The position numbers and the translations under genes are program-made. DNA of 64,000 bases from an uncultured Lachnospiraceae bacterium (lineage in GTDB: Bacteria; Bacillota; Clostridia; Lachnospirales; Lachnospiraceae), in assembly GCA_947630025.1 (NCBI GenBank), contig CANRFZ010000012.1, positions 1 to 64,000 of the forward strand. Direction: 5' to 3'. Under the pieces are notes generated by a model. That model had not been told where the DNA came from and did no database searches. It saw only the letters and a list, made by a program, of their open reading frames with translations. Positions 60,271-64,000 of the stretch are shown one piece after another (position 1 is the stretch's first letter; each line of letters begins with the position of its first letter).

Positions 60271-60279
60271 GGATGCAGG

Positions 60280-60309
60280 TTGAAATAAGTGCCTGCTTTC
60301 ATGTATAAT
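60280..60309 (+). promoter_or_regulatory. internal promoter TTGAAA-N18-TATAAT upstream of the kinase genes
   Basis: Hexamers and spacer seen 18 bp before the start at 60327. Confidence 0.7.
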
Positions 60310-60326
60310 AGAGGAGAAGCGGTAGT

Positions 60327-61388
60327 ATGGTCACACTGGGAAACAAAGTGTTGTGCTCGGGCTGCTTTGCACCCATCAAAAAAGAGCCGTGCAGAAAATG
60401 CGGTTTTTCCGAGGAAAGCTATGTGCCGGACAGTATGACGCTTCCCGTGGGCACTGTGCTGATGGGAAATTTTGTCATCGGCAGGGTGCTGGGACGCGGC
60501 GGCTTCGGCGTCACTTATCTCGCCTACGACGTCAAGTACGGCAAGGTGATCGCCGTCAAGGAGTATTTTCCGATCGAGCTCGCCCTGCGCAGGCCGGGCG
60601 AGACCGGGCTGATGGTACGGGACAGGAAATCCGCGGAGCTTTTTAAGAGCGGCGTTTTAAAATTTTACAATGAGGCGGGCTTTATCGCCAGATTTGCCGA
60701 AGATGCGGGAGTCGTCCGAGTCTATCAGTTTTTCTATGAGAACAACACCGCTTACTTTACGATGGAATATCTGACCGGCATGACGTTAAAAGACTACGTG
60801 ACAAACTGCGGCAGGCTGACGGCGGGACAGGCGCTGCGCGTCGCGGAACAGGCGGCGGCCACGCTGCGCCAGATTCACAGTCAGAATGTGCTGCACCGGG
60901 ATGTCTGCCCGGACAATATCATGTTGTGCAGTGACGGCAGCGTCAAAATTCTGGATTTTGGTTCCGCCAGACAGGTATTCCCCGAAGGCTCCCAGCTCCT
61001 GACAGTCATCCTCAAGCCGGGCTTCGCCCCTATCGAACAGTATATGCGCAAGGGCAGACAGGGAGAGTGGACGGACATCTATGCTCTGGCCGCCTCCGTC
61101 TATTACGGGCTCACCGGCCAGATTCCGGAGAACCCGCAGAACCGTCTGGAGGACGATTCGGACATGGCGGACAACCGATATCGGATCGACCCGCAACTGT
61201 GGGCGGTTCTGTATAAGGCGATGATGCTGAAATACACTGACCGGTATGCCACCACGGAGGCATTCTGCGAGGCGCTGGCGGCAGTGCCGCTCAGACGGCA
61301 GAATATCCGGATATCCGGCAGGATGATCCGCAGGAGCGATGCGGACAGTCCCCTCCGGCAGCTTCTGGCGAAGTTGTGGAAAGGCTGA
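60327..61388 (+). CDS. Ser/Thr protein kinase with N-terminal zinc ribbon
   Basis: LCSGCFAPIKKEPCRKCGF; GRVLGRGGFGVTYLAYDVKYGKVIAVKEYFP...LHRDVCPDNIMLCSDGSVKILDFGSAR. Confidence 0.93.
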   Translation: MVTLGNKVLCSGCFAPIKKEPCRKCGFSEESYVPDSMTLPVGTVLMGNFVIGRVLGRGGFGVTYLAYDVKYGKVIAVKEYFPIELALRRPGETGLMVRDRKSAELFKSGVLKFYNEAGFIARFAEDAGVVRVYQFFYENNTAYFTMEYLTGMTLKDYVTNCGRLTAGQALRVAEQAAATLRQIHSQNVLHRDVCPDNIMLCSDGSVKILDFGSARQVFPEGSQLLTVILKPGFAPIEQYMRKGRQGEWTDIYALAASVYYGLTGQIPENPQNRLEDDSDMADNRYRIDPQLWAVLYKAMMLKYTDRYATTEAFCEALAAVPLRRQNIRISGRMIRRSDADSPLRQLLAKLWKG

Positions 61389-61416
61389 CAGCGGGAAAGG
61401 AGCGTTGGCATTGTTT

Positions 61417-63177
61417 ATGATAGAGACAGACGGCAAAAAACTGTGTGAAAACTGCTTTGCCGAGATCACGGAAGAACCGTGCCGCTATTGCGGTTACGAC
61501 GGCAGACAGGGCGACGCGGATCGCGCGATCCTGCCGCCGGGCACGAAGCTGAACGGCAGAATACTGATCGGCAGGCTGATGGGCAAGGGCGGCTTCGGCA
61601 TCACCTATCTGGGCTATGACCTGCGGATGGACAAGGTGATCGCCGTCAAGGAGTACTACCCCAACGGCATCGCCTACCGCGCCGCCAGCGGCGTTACGGT
61701 ACAGATCGCGGACGCGGGCGCAGGGGAAGCCTTTGCAAAGGGCGCGGACAAATTTTACGACGAGGCGCAGATGGTGGCGCAGTTTAACGGTAATCCCAAT
61801 ATTGTCAGCGTGTACGACTATTTCCGGGAAAACAACACCGTCTATCTGGTGATGGAATATCTCAGCGGCGTCACGCTGAAAGATTATGTCAGGAACCACG
61901 GCAGGCTCACGGACGGGCAGGCGTTGTATGTCCTGAACAAGATGGCGGCGGCGCTGAGCATCACCCATAGCGCGGGCGTGCTGCACCGGGACATCTCGCC
62001 GGACAATATCATGCTCTGCACCGACGGCAAAGTGAAGCTCATCGATTTTGGCGCGGCGCGCCAGATCATGGCGGAGAGTTCCTCCAATCTGACGGTAGTC
62101 CTCAAACCCGGCTACACGCCCGTAGAGCAGTATACGAAGAAGGGCAGGCAGGGCGCGTGGACGGATATCTATTCGCTGGGCGTCTCTCTCTACTATGCGC
62201 TTACCGGCGTGGTGCTGGACGATCCCTACGAGCGGATGGAGGACGACAAGGAACTGGAGGAGAACGGCCACGGCATCAATGCCGATCTGTGGGAGATCCT
62301 GAAAAAGTGCACTATGGTCAGCGCTTCGGAACGGTACAACAACGCCATCGAGCTGCGCAAGGCGCTGGCAGGCGTCTCCACGCCGGTGAAGCCCGAGCCG
62401 ATCCCGATCGATCCGGAGGAGGTCAGGCGGATCGCCCGCGACAACGCCGGAACTACGGGCAGTCTCCCTGTGACCGCGCCCGCGGATCATGCCGGGCAGC
62501 CGGAGACGGACGAGGGAGACGCCGGGGCGGAAAATACAACGGACGGCGTGCCGGAGGAGAACCTGACGGACGGCCTGCCGGTGGACGACGCCGGTTACGA
62601 TCCCGCGGTCAATGTCTACCGCAGGGCGGATGCCGGACGGCGCAGGAAGCGGCTTATTCTGTGCGCGGCGGCGGTGGCTGCGCTGCTTTGTGCGGCGGGG
62701 ATTTTCCTGTGGGCGGGAAATCGGGGGCCTAAGCCTGTTGTGGTCGAGTTCGACGGACAGTATGCCGGATTTTATCACTTTGACAACCTGATTCCCAAGG
62801 AGGATCTGGAGAGCTTCGGCGGAGACGTGCGGGTGACGCTTTCCATCGAGACGGGCGACTGGTCGCCTGAGCCGGTCGACGGCGAAACGTTCCTCTATAC
62901 GATCCAGATGCACACCGGAATGCCCAGCAGGGGTGTGCCCGTGGAGCGTGTGGATATGACGGATGTCTGGCTGGTCGAGGAGAGCCCGGGCGCGGACGAG
63001 GACTGGCTGACCTATCATCTCAACGGCGGCACGGAGCAGTTTTCCTTTGTCATTACGGCGGAGGAGATCGCAGGGCTGGAGCGGGGTGATACCAGCGGCG
63101 AGTTGGCGCAGGCCGGACTGTATTTCAGCGGCACCAACGTGATCATACACTCGGCCCGTCTGGAGGCGGCACAATGA
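61417..63177 (+). CDS. Ser/Thr protein kinase with N-terminal zinc ribbon, TM and extracellular domain
   Basis: LCENCFAEITEEPCRYCGY; GRLMGKGGFGITYLGYDLRMDKVIAVKEYYP...LHRDISPDNIMLCTDGKVKLIDFGAAR; TM LILCAAAVAALLCAAGIFLWAG. Confidence 0.93.
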   Translation: MIETDGKKLCENCFAEITEEPCRYCGYDGRQGDADRAILPPGTKLNGRILIGRLMGKGGFGITYLGYDLRMDKVIAVKEYYPNGIAYRAASGVTVQIADAGAGEAFAKGADKFYDEAQMVAQFNGNPNIVSVYDYFRENNTVYLVMEYLSGVTLKDYVRNHGRLTDGQALYVLNKMAAALSITHSAGVLHRDISPDNIMLCTDGKVKLIDFGAARQIMAESSSNLTVVLKPGYTPVEQYTKKGRQGAWTDIYSLGVSLYYALTGVVLDDPYERMEDDKELEENGHGINADLWEILKKCTMVSASERYNNAIELRKALAGVSTPVKPEPIPIDPEEVRRIARDNAGTTGSLPVTAPADHAGQPETDEGDAGAENTTDGVPEENLTDGLPVDDAGYDPAVNVYRRADAGRRRKRLILCAAAVAALLCAAGIFLWAGNRGPKPVVVEFDGQYAGFYHFDNLIPKEDLESFGGDVRVTLSIETGDWSPEPVDGETFLYTIQMHTGMPSRGVPVERVDMTDVWLVEESPGADEDWLTYHLNGGTEQFSFVITAEEIAGLERGDTSGELAQAGLYFSGTNVIIHSARLEAAQ

Positions 63178-63605
63178 GCCTGTTTTGGACAGACGCGCCC
63201 CGGAAAGGAAGGATGGCCACGGACACACGGGATTTGGAGAGAAAACTGAGGGAGGAGCACTTTTTCGACGAGAGTGCGGTGCTGGATTCCCAAGCGCCGG
63301 ACATCCATGTGCTGATTAACCGCCATCTCGCCGCGTGCGGGTTGTCCCATGCGGAGGTGATCCGCCGGCTCAATGTGGAGCGGAGCTACGGCTATCAGCT
63401 TTTGAACGGCAAGCGTGTTCCCACGAGAGAGCAGATGATTAAGCTGGGACTTCTGTTCGGGCTGGCGTTAGAGGAGATGCAGCGTTTTCTAAAGACGGCG
63501 GGCAAGCCGATCCTCTATGTGCGCAACCTGACGGACGCGCGAGTGATCTACGCGGTGGAGCACGGTTTTGATTTTGACAAAGCCTGTGATTTTGTGTGGG
63601 GGTGA
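63174..63605 (+). CDS. helix-turn-helix (XRE-like) protein within the kinase operon
   Basis: INRHLAACGLSHAEVIRRLNVERSYGYQLLNGKRVPTREQMIKLGLLFGLALEEMQRFLKTAG; ATGA overlap with upstream kinase. Confidence 0.8.
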   Translation: MSLFWTDAPRKGRMATDTRDLERKLREEHFFDESAVLDSQAPDIHVLINRHLAACGLSHAEVIRRLNVERSYGYQLLNGKRVPTREQMIKLGLLFGLALEEMQRFLKTAGKPILYVRNLTDARVIYAVEHGFDFDKACDFVWG

Positions 63606-64000
63606 ATAAGAATATGGAGGAAGCGTCTGTGGCGCTGGCGGCAGGAACGGTGCTGGATGACCGCTATGTGCTGGGCAGGGTGATCGGCACAGGCGGTTTC
63701 GGCATCACCTATCTCGCCTACGATACCGAACTGGACAAGACGGTGGCCATCAAGGAATACTATCCAAAGGGCATGGCCGTGCGCGGCGAGGACAATCTCA
63801 CGATAGAACCGCTCGCCTCTCTGCAAAGGGAGGCTTTTTTGCGTGATATGGAAAAATTCCGCAGGGAAGCGCGTCTGTTGGCCGAGCTGGAAAATGCGTC
63901 CGCGGTCATCGGGATGTACGGCGTCTTTTCCCAGAACGGCACGGCTTACTATGTGATGGAGTATGTCCACGGCATGACGCTGCGGGAGTACGTTGCGCAG
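63602..64000 (+). CDS. third Ser/Thr protein kinase (truncated by window end)
   Basis: Not in ORF track; GTG at 63602 (or ATG 63614): LDDRYVLGRVIGTGGFGITYLAYDTELDKTVAIKEYYPKGMAV...YYVMEYVHGMTLREYVAQ. Confidence 0.9.
   Translation, partial: MNKNMEEASVALAAGTVLDDRYVLGRVIGTGGFGITYLAYDTELDKTVAIKEYYPKGMAVRGEDNLTIEPLASLQREAFLRDMEKFRREARLLAELENASAVIGMYGVFSQNGTAYYVMEYVHGMTLREYVAQ

Noticed and set aside
61291-63228. 645-aa ORF on the minus strand
   Set aside because: Antisense shadow of the kinase gene in high-GC DNA; Arg/His/Pro-rich, no recognisable domain

Overview
The window is a high-GC Firmicutes chromosome segment, most likely Lachnospiraceae (inferred from gene content: LL-diaminopimelate aminotransferase, ptb/buk, T-box, ANTAR next to glnA). 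Layout: (1) 1-4.5 kb, an AT-rich accessory island with decayed toxin-antitoxin genes, an acyl-CoA ligase/XRE pair, and a type I holin-like toxin inside a long-range RNA fold; (2) 4.5-23.8 kb, mostly housekeeping genes (proC, hisC, hslO, nadE, glnA/ANTAR, dapF, dapL); (3) a zinc-ribbon/TPR repeat protein broken at a G9 tract and two Rpn-like nuclease genes; (4) a T-box-led aspS-gatCAB operon with a 129-bp structured tandem repeat in its leader; (5) 34.2-50 kb, a surface-polysaccharide cluster; (6) guaB plus a split purO/purH pair, then ptb-buk; (7) 56.4-64 kb, an FHA/PP2C/protease/Ser-Thr kinase signalling island that runs off the window. Most notable signals: (a) a perfect gapped dyad TGACA-N4-TGTCA found 11 times, mostly inside genes, against about 0.06 expected; (b) four isolated poly-G tracts (G8-G9), two of which currently break their genes, suggesting phase variation; (c) a 130-bp cloverleaf-like element at 47.3 kb and a related repeat array at 26.7-27.07 kb; (d) the kinase/phosphatase/FHA island. 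Everything was read by eye; no alignment, folding or database search was run.
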